A DNA stretch of 64,000 bases, taken from assembly GCF_001189515.2 (NCBI RefSeq), contig NZ_CP012069.2:1922001-1986000 (forward strand). Direction: 5' to 3'. The notes beneath the pieces were generated by a model that was not told the DNA's origin, did not search any database, and saw only the letters and a program-made list of their open reading frames with translations. Positions 1 to 8,565 of the stretch are shown one piece after another. The stretch is from Olsenella sp. oral taxon 807 (GTDB lineage: Bacteria; Actinomycetota; Coriobacteriia; Coriobacteriales; Atopobiaceae). Position numbers and translations under genes: made by a program. Position 1 is the stretch's first letter. Each line of letters begins with the position of its first letter.

Positions 1-489
1 CGGGGTTCCTCCGCTTGGCCTTTTGCGACCCATTCGGCGCATTCGTGTTGACAGACGCTTCCATGAAGCCTCCCATAAGTTAGTTACGGGTAATATCACT
101 TAGCAATATAACAGTGTTACACCAGAAGGCAAGGGTGCGTGGGGATGTTTTTTTGCGCTCGCGATATTTTCGGTCTTGGGTGGGTGGCGCAAAGAGGCAC
201 GTGGGGGCCGCACGTGGACAGCGAGGCGCTGCAAAAGTGGCTTGTGGCGAGGGGTAGCAACTGGACGGATGCGGCCGCGCCTACCGCAGGGGCAAAAAGA
301 GACTCTCACGAGTCTTGTGACGCCCATCCGACATTACCTGTCAGACGAGTGGCGCAAAGGCCAAAAAATCAGGGGCACCCCCTCTCGAAGGCGTCCCTGC
401 AAAACGGAGACCGTTTTTCGTAGCAAGGTTATTCTCGCCCGATCAAACGTCATCGGTCAACAACTCCTAAGACAAATCATACGTAATCC
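1..489. other. no supported gene
   Basis: Short open frames exist on both strands but none has a ribosome binding site, a recognisable domain or plausible codon structure. The only clear signal is the small hairpin at 294-316, listed separately. Confidence 0.5.
294..316 (-). terminator. small intrinsic-terminator-like hairpin
   Basis: Read on the minus strand, AGACTC-GTGA-GAGTCT forms a 6-bp stem with a 4-nt loop, followed by CTTTTT. Almost the same sequence, with its flanks, lies at the stop codon of the TetR gene (998-1018). It would end transcription coming from the Abi remnant. Confidence 0.45.
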
Positions 490-943
490 TCAAAGAACCG
501 CTTGGGCCTCCTTCGGATACCACGCTCTAATGAGCTGGATAACGTAGGTCAACCCCGTCCTTATCTGGTCACACTTCTTATAATACTCAGAGTGGCGCAT
601 GATTCGCTCTGCCAGCTGATTCATTTCGCATGCCCTCAGACAGTGAATCTCCGATGAGGCAACACAATGATGAAGGTAAAGCGCCGTCGTCAGCTGAATA
701 AGACGGTCGTTACTGAGCTTCGACTTTGCTGTTTGCCGCGAAGTCAAGATTGACGTACCTGCCCTTGCTTGGCCCGTCAGAGACGCGTTCGAACCCATGT
801 CGGTAGGACCGCAGCCGGTAATAGTTGTTATTCCGGCGCAAGTAGTCAGCTGCCTCATCGGCATGCATGATCTCGAATTGCACGCCATTGTTGCGCATAT
901 GTTCGATCTGTTCCTCAACTTTGAGCAGCGGATGGCTTTTCAT
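490..943 (-). pseudogene. decayed Abi-family (abortive infection) protein
   Basis: The gene begins at 943 with a good AAGGAG ribosome binding site (MKSHPLLKVEEQIEHM...). About 70 residues match the N-terminus of the Abi_2 family (AbiD/AbiF-like), including the NNYYRLRSY segment and YVNLDF. The frame then stops at 710. A different frame continues to 490 and resembles the C-terminus of the same family (LIQLTTALYLHHC..., ending in an IQLIRAWYP-like segment). Family members are usually about 300 residues, so the central part is deleted as well as frameshifted. These proteins are phage-abortive-infection toxins in other bacteria; this copy should be inactive. The family assignment rests on recalled motifs, not a search. 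Confidence 0.6.
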
Positions 944-1008
944 GACCGTAATATCTCCTTCATGATTATGCCTCGGGATTGTACCGATGGACGAGGCAAA
1001 AGAGGCTC

Positions 1009-1689
1009 TCACGAGTCTTGCGACGCCTGCACGCCACCAGCTGCCGATCCCTGCGGCTCCATCAGCGCACGAGCCCCCTCATAGTAGAAGCGACCGTACT
1101 CCATAATGAAGGCGCGCGCCTCCTCTCGCCCCACACCCCGCACGATAGGTTGGAGGAGCGCTTGAAAAAACTGACGCGCAATGACCTCCAGCACGAGGGG
1201 GTTTGGATCTCGTACGTCCCAGCCCGCCGCGCGCAGCTCAGATCCGTATGCCCGCGTACTCCTTACCTCAAGCTCGACAAGGCAATCGAGGTCGCGCTCC
1301 CACCTGGTCGCGACGGGATGTTGGGCTATGAGGGAGAACTCGTCGTGATGGTCATAAATGTAATCGATGATACGCAGCTGGACGTGTTCCTCGTAGGCAC
1401 CCATGTTGGAAAAGCTGCGCTCCTCTATGGAGCGTGACTCGAACTCGACGAAGGCCCGCTGGCACAGCTTGCAAAGTCCCTCGCCCACGTTGCCGACCGC
1501 CGCGCCAAGAAGGGCCTCCTTACTGGAGAAGTACCCGTAGATGGCGCCGGTCGTGACACCCGCCTCTGAGGCGATGGACCTCAGCGACGCCTCATGGAAT
1601 CCCTTGGAGAGAAACTCTCGCCGCGCGGCGGCGACGATGGCATCTCGCGTGTTCGCGACGCCCCGTCCGCCACCCCCTATGCCGACCAT
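1009..1689 (-). CDS. TetR/AcrR-family transcriptional regulator
   Basis: A 226-residue DNA-binding repressor. The N-terminal helix-turn-helix is typical: TRDAIVAAARREFLSKGF, then SLRSIASEAGVTTGAIYGYF and SSKEALL (about residues 12-58). The C-terminal part is the variable ligand-binding and dimerisation domain. I start it at 1689 because GGAGGAG lies 5 nt upstream; the longer open frame to 1887 runs through a large hairpin repeat (1749-1845) and is not credible as coding. It lies downstream of, and on the same strand as, the ABC transporter pair at 1942-4902, so it may regulate that pair, but nothing in the sequence proves this. A small hairpin overlaps the stop codon (998-1018) and may be the terminator. 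Confidence 0.85.
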   Translation of the reverse strand: MVGIGGGGRGVANTRDAIVAAARREFLSKGFHEASLRSIASEAGVTTGAIYGYFSSKEALLGAAVGNVGEGLCKLCQRAFVEFESRSIEERSFSNMGAYEEHVQLRIIDYIYDHHDEFSLIAQHPVATRWERDLDCLVELEVRSTRAYGSELRAAGWDVRDPNPLVLEVIARQFFQALLQPIVRGVGREEARAFIMEYGRFYYEGARALMEPQGSAAGGVQASQDS

Positions 1690-1748
1690 CCGCTCCTCCG
1701 CACCTCCCATGCGACACCGATCTCGCAGCCAGCCCTGCTGGCAGTCTA

Positions 1749-1845
1749 CCATGCCGTTAGTGCCCCGCAGGCTGCGAGGCACTAACGGCATGGGCTCAAC
1801 TGGGCAAACGTCCAAAGGATAGTGCCCCGCAGATTGCGGGGCACT
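1749..1845. repeat. family D double-hairpin repeat, copy 1
   Basis: Two hairpins flank a short linker. The first (1749-1793) has 16-bp arms CCATGCCGTTAGTGCC / GGCACTAACGGCATGG, with an inner CGCAG/CTGCG stem. The second (1821-1845) has 11-bp arms AGTGCCCCGCA / TGCGGGGCACT. Between them is CAACTGGGCAAACG (1797-1810), the reverse complement of the word found in copies 2 and 3. It sits between the ABC operon end and the TetR gene and could terminate or process transcripts. Confidence 0.7.
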
Positions 1846-1941
1846 TAGCGCCAAGTCCGCGCACAACGCTACTCCGCCACCCGGCAACGTCAGGTGGCGG
1901 GACGACGTATGACCAGGCAGAGGGGCGGGGCCAGGGCATCC

Positions 1942-2682
1942 TCAGCGCGGGTGCGCGATGTCCAGCACCTCGTCACAGCGCCGCGCTATCTCCAGGTCAT
2001 GGGTCACGACCACGATGGACTTCCCCAGGTGCTCGCGCATCGAGAGGATGAGGCCAAACACCTCATGGGCGAGCCTCCTGTCAAGGGAGCCGGTCGGCTC
2101 GTCGGCAAGGACGACGTTTCCCGGCTTGAGCATGCAGCGGGCAATGGCGACACGCTGCTGCTCACCCCCAGAGAGGACGTTGACCCTGGTCCTCTCGCTG
2201 CCCTTGAGACCCACCGCCTGAAGCGCACGGCGAATCTGCTCTGCCTGCTCGGCGCGGCTCGCCTTGGCATAGTGCATGCCAATCAGGAGGTTGTCGGCAA
2301 CGCTGCGGTTGGTGACGAGCGCGTTGGTCTGGAACAGGTAGTTGATGTAATCCCTTCGCATGTGCGTGGCGCGACCCGAGTTGATGCGCGGCGCGGGCTC
2401 CCCGTTGATGGTCAGCGTGCCGGACGTGGGCTCCTCGAGCAGGCCGAGGATGTTCAGCAGCGTAGACTTGCCCGAGCCCGAGGGACCCATGACGGCCATG
2501 ACCGCCGCCTGGGCGAGCGTAAGGTCGAGGTCGCTGAGCACAATGCGAGAGCCGAAGCTCTTCCCCAGCTTCCTTGCGACAAGCGGGGCCACCTTGGTGG
2601 CGTTGGTGGCGGCAGCAGTCCCGCCTCGGGCGGTAGCGGCGGTGCTGGCAGCGGCGGCGAGGGTGGTAGCGGTGGTAGCCAT
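1942..2682 (-). CDS. ABC transporter ATP-binding protein, bacteriocin-export/MacB-like
   Basis: A 246-residue cytoplasmic ATPase. Walker A GPSGSGKST is at about residues 66-74, the signature LSGGEQQRVAIA near 169 and Walker B VVLADEPTGSLD near 190. The first 30 residues are an Ala/Thr-rich extension of unknown use. AAAGGAG sits 6 nt before the chosen start. It follows the large membrane protein gene with a 3-nt gap, so the two are co-translated. The pairing of a MacB-type ATPase with a protein of this membrane family is typical of lactococcin-972-like export and immunity loci. No bacteriocin precursor is visible next to it. Confidence 0.85.
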   Translation of the reverse strand: MATTATTLAAAASTAATARGGTAAATNATKVAPLVARKLGKSFGSRIVLSDLDLTLAQAAVMAVMGPSGSGKSTLLNILGLLEEPTSGTLTINGEPAPRINSGRATHMRRDYINYLFQTNALVTNRSVADNLLIGMHYAKASRAEQAEQIRRALQAVGLKGSERTRVNVLSGGEQQRVAIARCMLKPGNVVLADEPTGSLDRRLAHEVFGLILSMREHLGKSIVVVTHDLEIARRCDEVLDIAHPR

Positions 2683-2685
2683 ACT

Positions 2686-4902
2686 CTACTCCTTTAGCAT
2701 GAGGTTGAGCTGCTTCAGGCTGTTCGCGCGCACGTAGATGGCAAGGGCGAGCAGCTGCGTCACGAGCATGAACGACACGTAGACCACGCCGAGTGTCGAG
2801 CGCTGGACGAGCATGACGGCAAAGCCACAGGCAGACGCCAGGCACACCAGCAAAAACGGCAGCGGGTAGATGCGTAGCACCGGGTAGCCCATAAGGCGCT
2901 TGACGGCGACATCCTCCCCGTAGATGTACTGGTAGGCAGCTATGAGCCCCAGCACGAGAGCCACGAGCAGCACAGAGGTAAGGAGGCAGACACCCCCGAA
3001 CAGCCTGAACGTGAGCCACAGTGTCTTGGTGAGGCCCTTGACGAACTCCGCCGTGCTCACGAACTCAGGCTCGTTGTCCTTGAGGTCAAAGCGCTCAAGC
3101 GTCTCCTCGGAAAGCGCGGTGGACAGCCTGTCCTGCCTCAGCTTGACCCAGCTGTTGTTCAGGTCGCCGGCACCAAGGCTCAAGCTCTCCACGAACGTCA
3201 TGTTCTCGGGCGTGCAGATGAGGATGACGGAGTCGTTGGAACTCTGGGGCGCGGTGGGGTCGGTGTCCCAGTTGAAGAGGCTGACGGAGGGGTCGTAGCG
3301 CACGAACTTGCACTGCCCGACGTCATCGAACTTCGTGTGGATGTCGCTCTTGCCCCTAATCTCCACCGAGAGCCTGGTCTCGAACGACTCGATCTCCCCC
3401 GCAAGCCGCTCGTCAAGCGTACTCGGCACAAGGTAGACGCGCACCCCGGCATGCGCCTCGCGCACCAGCTCGTCATCTAAGGCAAACCCCTGGCTTTTCA
3501 GGTAATTGGGCGACGCCGTATACATGCGGAATGGCGCAGAAGGCGCGTTCTCGTATGAGCCCGCCCCCCGGAGGTTGTCCAGCATCTCCTGGGTCCAGAG
3601 CGTCGTGCTTACCGCATAGACGCCATCCTCGTCTGCCTGGGAGGCGTACCAGTTATAGAAACACTGACTCAAGTAGCTCGACTGTCCCGTGACGCTGCTG
3701 GCGTCGTTCCCTACCTTCCTCGTCTTAAGAATATACAGGTCTGACACCTGTGCCCACTGGGTGGCAATCTGGGCGTTCTTCTCGATGCCGCCCATCACGC
3801 CGTCCAGGTAGTTGCCGCTCCAGTCGGCCACACAGGTGCACGCAAGGTAGAACAGCAGCAGCACGACGATGGCCACCCGCCGGGAGACCTGGTTTCGTAT
3901 CGCCGCAACCGGGGCCGCACACAGCGTGATGAGTCCCGCCACAGCGGAGAGCAGGAGCACGGCGAGCAGCACGAGCAGCCCCGCGCTCGCCATGAAGGAG
4001 AGGTACGCGGGCGAGCCGAGCGTGCCCTCGCTGGCGACAAGCCCACCGGCTACCCCCAGGGGGGCCGCGACGCAGGCAAGCAGCAGCCAGCCAAGGCTCT
4101 CCTGCACCCAGAACTCCAAGCGAGACCATCCGCAGAGGAGGTGAGTGCCCATGGCGCGCAGGCCCATGAGGTCCGAGACCACAAAGAGGGCAAACAGCAG
4201 CGCCAAACTCGCCACGGCAAGGCCGAGGGCAAGGATGGGAGCCAACCCAAGATCCACCCTTTCCCCGTGCAGCGGGCTTGACATCGACTCCATCGAGATG
4301 CCGGATGCCTCCGCCACAGCCGCGCTCAGCTCGCGAAACTCCCCGGGGCTCAGCCCCAGCACGCGGTAGCTACCGTTTACGGTGCCCGTCTGCTCGATGA
4401 GGTTATCGAGCCTCGTGACGACGACCTTAACGCCCATGATGGTGGGCAGCCCCTCCACCTCGTCCACCTGCGAGACATCGAGCCCCAAGGTAGCGGTGGG
4501 TGAGGGGCTCCCAAGCAGCCTCCCGAGCCGTTCGGCATCCAAGACGCGCTCCCCCATGAAGGAGAGCGTAAGACCGTCGGACTGCGCGGCCACGTCACCA
4601 TAGATGCCTATCTTGACATAGCCGAACGACAGCGTATCCGCGTCCGCCCCACGATTCCCGATGCCCCTGTCAACCCTCACGATGACCGCATGCCTCGTGC
4701 CGATGTAGTCCGAAAGCGTCTGCCAAGTCTGGTCCTGCACGTCACGTTTGACGCCAGAGAGGTCTAGGCTCACGCCCTCTTCGGGGTAGCTGGAGGCCGC
4801 ATCAAGATATGCGTCGGAACAGCGAAAAATGAGCAGTGCTGACACCGAGAGGGAGAGCAGAAGGATCACGACTGTCTTGGCGCACGCAACGAGCTTGGTC
4901 AT
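2686..4902 (-). CDS. bacteriocin-associated integral membrane protein (DUF1430-like)
   Basis: A 738-residue permease-like protein. It has one N-terminal membrane helix (about residues 9-27), a large extracytoplasmic domain, a central group of helices (about 230-360), a second large soluble domain (about 365-600) and C-terminal helices with the segment GEDVAVKRLMGYPVLRIYPL. This is the layout of the lactococcin-972-type putative immunity/transport protein family, which works with the ATPase encoded directly downstream. AAGGGG lies 11 nt before the ATG. The true substrate is unknown; a general FtsX/MacB-like permease role is the alternative. Confidence 0.75.
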   Translation of the reverse strand: MTKLVACAKTVVILLLSLSVSALLIFRCSDAYLDAASSYPEEGVSLDLSGVKRDVQDQTWQTLSDYIGTRHAVIVRVDRGIGNRGADADTLSFGYVKIGIYGDVAAQSDGLTLSFMGERVLDAERLGRLLGSPSPTATLGLDVSQVDEVEGLPTIMGVKVVVTRLDNLIEQTGTVNGSYRVLGLSPGEFRELSAAVAEASGISMESMSSPLHGERVDLGLAPILALGLAVASLALLFALFVVSDLMGLRAMGTHLLCGWSRLEFWVQESLGWLLLACVAAPLGVAGGLVASEGTLGSPAYLSFMASAGLLVLLAVLLLSAVAGLITLCAAPVAAIRNQVSRRVAIVVLLLFYLACTCVADWSGNYLDGVMGGIEKNAQIATQWAQVSDLYILKTRKVGNDASSVTGQSSYLSQCFYNWYASQADEDGVYAVSTTLWTQEMLDNLRGAGSYENAPSAPFRMYTASPNYLKSQGFALDDELVREAHAGVRVYLVPSTLDERLAGEIESFETRLSVEIRGKSDIHTKFDDVGQCKFVRYDPSVSLFNWDTDPTAPQSSNDSVILICTPENMTFVESLSLGAGDLNNSWVKLRQDRLSTALSEETLERFDLKDNEPEFVSTAEFVKGLTKTLWLTFRLFGGVCLLTSVLLVALVLGLIAAYQYIYGEDVAVKRLMGYPVLRIYPLPFLLVCLASACGFAVMLVQRSTLGVVYVSFMLVTQLLALAIYVRANSLKQLNLMLKE

Positions 4903-5163
4903 AGGTCATGGACCCCTTCGTTTACTACTTGGCAAATGGTTAGCCACACCTTGGTCTGTAGTATCTAACTTGAAATTCAAGCTGTCAACGTCTTTCGGCC
5001 TTCCCATGCTTGCAAAAGCGTAAGGCAAGGGTAAGCCATATCGATGGCAGCCCCACCCCACAAGATGGAACATGGTATGCAACGAACGCGCGCCAGGGCA
5101 CCAGCGACCTTGGGACCTGTGGCGCACTGCTTGCCCACCTCGACATCGTAAGGATGTGCAACC

Positions 5164-6144
5164 ATGCGTTTCCTCATGAGCTACTCGAGCAGCTTCGCGA
5201 CCGCGCTGAGCCTCTGGCCCCTCGCCTCTCTCGTCCTGACCGTGCCTATCCTAGCCTTCCTGTATCACCGCGACGGTCGCCTGCACCTTCGGGCGACGGC
5301 GGGGGCCTACCTCTCGGTCCTCTACGCGCTGTCGCTCGTGTGCTTCACGCTTCTCCCCCTTCCTACGGGAAACTCCGGACTGGGCATCAGCTACGGCATC
5401 GCGCCGCAGCTGAACCCCCTGGGGTTTGTGGGTGACCTGCAGAAGGACGGGGCCTCGGCCATCCCGCAGATAGTGGCGAACATAGGCTTCTTCGTGCCTC
5501 TTGGCCTCGTCTTTGGCCGTGGGTTTGGCTGGAGCCTGAAAAGGTCCATGGCACTTGGGCTCCTCGTCTCACTGCTTATAGAGACGGCGCAGCTCACGGG
5601 ACTCTTCTTCCTGTATCCACACGCATACCGCACCTTCGATGTGGACGATCTGCTCTGGAACGTCTCGGGCACGGCCATCGGCTGGAGCTGCGCGCAAGCC
5701 CTGGAGCGTGCGCTGCCCTCCCGCAGGGTCGAGTTTGCCAACGTCACGCACATGCCCAGCCTGCTTCGCCGCACCGTGGCCTTCTGCCTGGACATGGCGC
5801 TCGTGGGCGTCGCGACTGTGGGTACGTATATAGCCGCTCGGGCAGCCCTGTCTTTGGTGGGGGCAAGGCCGGTCGCCGCCGATCTCGCTGCGATCGCGGC
5901 CGCCGGCCTCGCCTTTCTCGCCGTCGAGGGTATCGTGCCGTGGCTGCACGACGGATCGACCCCCGCAGGCGCCGTGGTGCGCATGAGCTGCCAGACGACG
6001 GACCGCACGCCTGGGCGCCGCCTCGCGTTCTACGCGGCGCGCCTGATCACCCTGACATCGGCGCTCGCCTTCGCCCCCGTCGTCATCCCCATCATGGCCA
6101 TCAGCTGGCTTCTCTGCCGGCAGATGCCCTACGACTTCATCTAA
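5164..6144 (+). CDS. VanZ-like and RDD-domain membrane protein
   Basis: A 326-residue multi-pass membrane protein. The N-terminal half (about residues 1-180) has VanZ-family features: repeated hydrophobic segments, PQIVANIGFFVPLGLVFG, and the conserved IETAQL...RTFDVDDLLWNVSG region. The C-terminal part (about 195-320) resembles an RDD domain, starting with LLRRTVAFCLDMALVG and carrying TPGRRLAFYAARL. VanZ proteins are linked to teicoplanin resistance in some bacteria, but most are uncharacterised. The gene stands alone and is divergent from the ABC operon. The upstream ribosome binding site is weak (AAGGATGTGCAACC). Confidence 0.75.
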   Translation: MRFLMSYSSSFATALSLWPLASLVLTVPILAFLYHRDGRLHLRATAGAYLSVLYALSLVCFTLLPLPTGNSGLGISYGIAPQLNPLGFVGDLQKDGASAIPQIVANIGFFVPLGLVFGRGFGWSLKRSMALGLLVSLLIETAQLTGLFFLYPHAYRTFDVDDLLWNVSGTAIGWSCAQALERALPSRRVEFANVTHMPSLLRRTVAFCLDMALVGVATVGTYIAARAALSLVGARPVAADLAAIAAAGLAFLAVEGIVPWLHDGSTPAGAVVRMSCQTTDRTPGRRLAFYAARLITLTSALAFAPVVIPIMAISWLLCRQMPYDFI

Positions 6145-6197
6145 GGCGCTGCGAGTGCGCTGCGAGCACAGCATGGGACAAGTCCGACGTGGGCGCG

Positions 6198-6251
6198 GCG
6201 CGGGCAGTGGGCACGGCGCGGGCAGCGGGCACGGTGCGGGCGGCGGGCGCG
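6198..6251. repeat. three 18-bp GC-rich tandem repeats
   Basis: Three copies of an 18-bp unit, the first two GCGCGGGCAGTGGGCACG and GCGCGGGCAGCGGGCACG and the third diverged, follow the VanZ/RDD gene. No coding frame is supported here. Confidence 0.7.
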
Positions 6252-6264
6252 GCGTGCCCATCGC

Positions 6265-6437
6265 GAAGTGAGTGAATCACTCACATCACGTTGACGAAGT
6301 GAGTGATTCACTCACATCGAGAGTATGTTCAGCAACTCTCTGAACAGCGGATATGTAATTTGTTACCTATGGCATACACCGTCTGAGGGCGCAAAAATCA
6401 CTCACATCGCGTTGACGAAGTGAGTGATTCACTCACA
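6265..6437. repeat. family C palindromic repeat element, copy 1
   Basis: Two palindromes built from GTGAGTGA half-sites (around 6267-6290 and 6296-6318) are followed by a segment of about 85 nt, then AAAAATCACTCAC and a further palindrome (to 6437). The 85-nt segment shares ATCGAG, TTCA, CTCTGA and ATATGTAATT blocks, in the same order and spacing, with copies at 21.8 and 61.6 kb. Read on the minus strand, the 3' palindromes make a hairpin followed by TTTTTGC. From 6438 to 6698 nothing is recognised. Confidence 0.75.
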
Positions 6438-6698
6438 ACGCGCAGTCGTATGCTCCAGATAACAGGGTAAGTTCAGTTACGATGTTCAGCTCTGATGCAT
6501 TCTGACTCAGCCACGCTGGCGTATACCGCAATGTCACGAGCCCCGCAGCAGGACAAACCCGCATACCGCTATCGATCGCGCCATGGGGAGCCACAAGCTC
6601 GTAACGCTTAACGAACCCTCAATCCCTGTGCATACTGCGGGCGAGTCGGGGTATCAGGATTACGTCATAGCTACGGCACGCTGAATCGGGGGGTCCCC

Positions 6699-7325
6699 AT
6701 GGGTGGTCTCAAGTTGCTGAAGAGCAAGGTGTTTATCGGCCTCATTTGTCTGGTGATTGGCGGCGCAGGAGTTCTCGCCATCCAGAACCTCAGCCCAAAA
6801 AACACGTCAGACGGACCGAAGATAGTGGAGGCATCCACCATCTTCGAGCGGATCCAAGCGCAAAACGAGATGGTCGGCGCCTCTCAGCGCTACAACATCA
6901 CGGAGAAGGCGAGCAACGACAACACGATGGACACGTTCCTCGGACGCATCCATGTGCCTTTCACCGAGAACAGCTTCTGGTATCGCTACGTGGGCACCAT
7001 CAAGGCTGGCGTAAACTTGGCAGATGCGAATTTTAGCAAGAAGGATGACGGCACGATCGTTGCGTCCCTGCCTGCTCCCTACATCATCTCGAACACACCC
7101 GACAAGGACGCGTCGGGGGTACTTGAGGAGAATAACAACATCCTCAACCCCATTCACATCGAGGACATCGATGCCTTCATGAAGCAGTGCGTGGAGAAGA
7201 GTGAGTCCGAGTCGATCAGCAACGGACTGTACGACGAGGCGAAGAAAAACATCGAGAAGAACATAGAGGGCATGTTCCAGGCGGCCCTCGGCCCCGACAC
7301 CAAGGTCACCTTCGAATGGAGGTAG
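6699..7325 (+). CDS. DUF4230-domain membrane-anchored protein
   Basis: A 208-residue protein with one N-terminal membrane helix (about residues 11-28, VFIGLICLVIGGAGVLAI). The rest is predicted extracytoplasmic and matches the DUF4230 pattern: a tyrosine-rich strand, a KAGVNL motif, D-DGTIVASLPAPYI, and a C-terminal helical region beginning ISNGLYDEAKKNIEKN. The function of the family is unknown. A run of G just before the ATG serves as the ribosome binding site. It is followed after 4 nt by a 49-residue membrane peptide gene, so the two form a small operon. Confidence 0.75.
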   Translation: MGGLKLLKSKVFIGLICLVIGGAGVLAIQNLSPKNTSDGPKIVEASTIFERIQAQNEMVGASQRYNITEKASNDNTMDTFLGRIHVPFTENSFWYRYVGTIKAGVNLADANFSKKDDGTIVASLPAPYIISNTPDKDASGVLEENNNILNPIHIEDIDAFMKQCVEKSESESISNGLYDEAKKNIEKNIEGMFQAALGPDTKVTFEWR

Positions 7326-7329
7326 CGCC

Positions 7330-7479
7330 ATGAAGAAGCGTATCACCATCATCGTGGTAGTCATCCTGCTCCTGCTCGTGGCGTTCGTCGTCTTCAATAA
7401 CGCAGTCCTCTCCTGGAGCTCGAACGAGGGCGCTACGCGACGGGATGCGACGGGTCTCATACACCTCATACATGAATGA
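7330..7479 (+). CDS. 49-residue single-helix membrane peptide
   Basis: MKKRITIIVV begins a helix of about 20 hydrophobic residues, followed by a short polar tail. GGAGG is 7 nt before the ATG and overlaps the end of the DUF4230 gene, so the two are translated together. It was too short for a routine gene call. It could be a partner or anchor for the DUF4230 protein; no family was recognised. Confidence 0.6.
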   Translation: MKKRITIIVVVILLLLVAFVVFNNAVLSWSSNEGATRRDATGLIHLIHE

Positions 7480-7599
7480 GAGGTCCCCATCGATCCCAGC
7501 TATAGCCAGTCACCTAAAACATGTGGGACATGTCAGGTTGACCTCAGAGATAGGGTGCCGCTACACTTAGCCCCATGTTTGACGTAAGGGAACATACCA

Positions 7600-7815
7600 C
7601 GCGTTTGATGGCTGCGAGAGCCGTGCAGATGCCCAAGCCCGGGCACCTCCTTTTGGCTTACGCCGAAGGGGGACCGGGCGCCTCTTTGAGTTAGCCCTCG
7701 GCAGAGGGCGACCTCCCTGTCCGGGGCAGGAACGAAGCACTGACGAAGCGCTTTTGCCAGCGATGCGAGTTCCTCCCGTCAAGCGCAGTCGGCATTGAGC
7801 GGAGCCAGGCACGTC
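7600..7815 (+). promoter_or_regulatory. structured leader upstream of metNIQ
   Basis: This stretch before metN has no gene but several stem-loops. CCTTTTGGC (from about 7650) can pair with GCCGAAGG, and GCCCTC-GGCA-GAGGGC (about 7693-7708) forms a 6-bp hairpin. Methionine importer operons are usually controlled by SAM riboswitches, T-boxes or a repressor, so a regulatory RNA is plausible here. I could not match it to the SAM-I or T-box consensus. Confidence 0.3.
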
Positions 7816-8565
7816 ATGATTTCCTTGCAGCACCTCACAAAAACCTACGACGCGAGCGCGAGTGGTGACCACGCCTTGAGGGACGTGTCCTTAGACATCC
7901 CCGATGGCGACGTCTTTGGCGTCATAGGCATCTCGGGCGCAGGGAAGTCGACACTCGTTCGCTGCATCAACCTGCTCGAACGCCCCACGTCAGGTCGCAT
8001 CGTGGTCGATGGGAGCGACGTGACTGAGCTTGAGGGCGCCGAGCTTCGCCGCTATCGCCGCCGCGTGGCCATGATCTTCCAGGACTTTGGCCTGCTTGCC
8101 CAGAAGACCGCCCTCGAAAACGTCTGCTTTCCCTTCAAGGCGAGTACAGGACGCGTCACGGCCGACAACCGCAGGCGCGCGTTGGAGCTGCTCGATCAGG
8201 TGGGACTCGCCGACAAGGCGTCGTCGTGGCCTGCCCAGCTTTCCGGTGGCCAGCAACAGCGCGTCGCCATCGCCCGCGCGCTCGCCTGCGAACCCGAGTA
8301 CATCCTCTGTGACGAGGCGACGAGCGCGTTGGATCCTGCGAGCACCGCGTCGGTCCTCTCGCTTCTCAAGCGGATCAACGATACGGCGGGTGTCACCATC
8401 GTAATCATCACGCACTCCATGGACGTCGTCCGCCAGGTGTGCAAGAGCGTCGCCGTGCTGTCGCACGGCAAGCTGGTCGAAAGGGGAAGCGTGGACGAGG
8501 TCTTCTCGAACCCCCAGAACGAGACCACAAAGGCACTGCTCGGAAGGGTGAGCTGGAATGACTGA
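7816..8565 (+). CDS. metN: methionine ABC transporter ATP-binding protein
   Basis: A 249-residue ATPase that powers D/L-methionine import. Walker A GISGAGKST is at about residues 38-46, the Q-loop region IFQDFGLL near 93, the signature LSGGQQQRVAIARAL near 149 and Walker B ILCDEATSALD near 172. It ends at about 250 residues, so it lacks the C-terminal NIL (methionine-sensing) domain of longer MetN proteins. I chose the ATG at 7816, with GGAG 11 nt upstream, over a TTG at 7795. It overlaps metI by 8 nt. Confidence 0.9.
   Translation: MISLQHLTKTYDASASGDHALRDVSLDIPDGDVFGVIGISGAGKSTLVRCINLLERPTSGRIVVDGSDVTELEGAELRRYRRRVAMIFQDFGLLAQKTALENVCFPFKASTGRVTADNRRRALELLDQVGLADKASSWPAQLSGGQQQRVAIARALACEPEYILCDEATSALDPASTASVLSLLKRINDTAGVTIVIITHSMDVVRQVCKSVAVLSHGKLVERGSVDEVFSNPQNETTKALLGRVSWND

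Noticed and set aside
1690-1887. N-terminal extension of the TetR gene
   Set aside because: It runs through two perfect hairpins of a dispersed repeat and lacks a ribosome site; GGAGGAG supports the start at 1689.
4906-5127. A 73-codon frame upstream of the DUF1430 gene as a bacteriocin precursor
   Set aside because: No signal peptide, no Gly-Gly leader and no lactococcin-972-like glycine and tyrosine-rich core.
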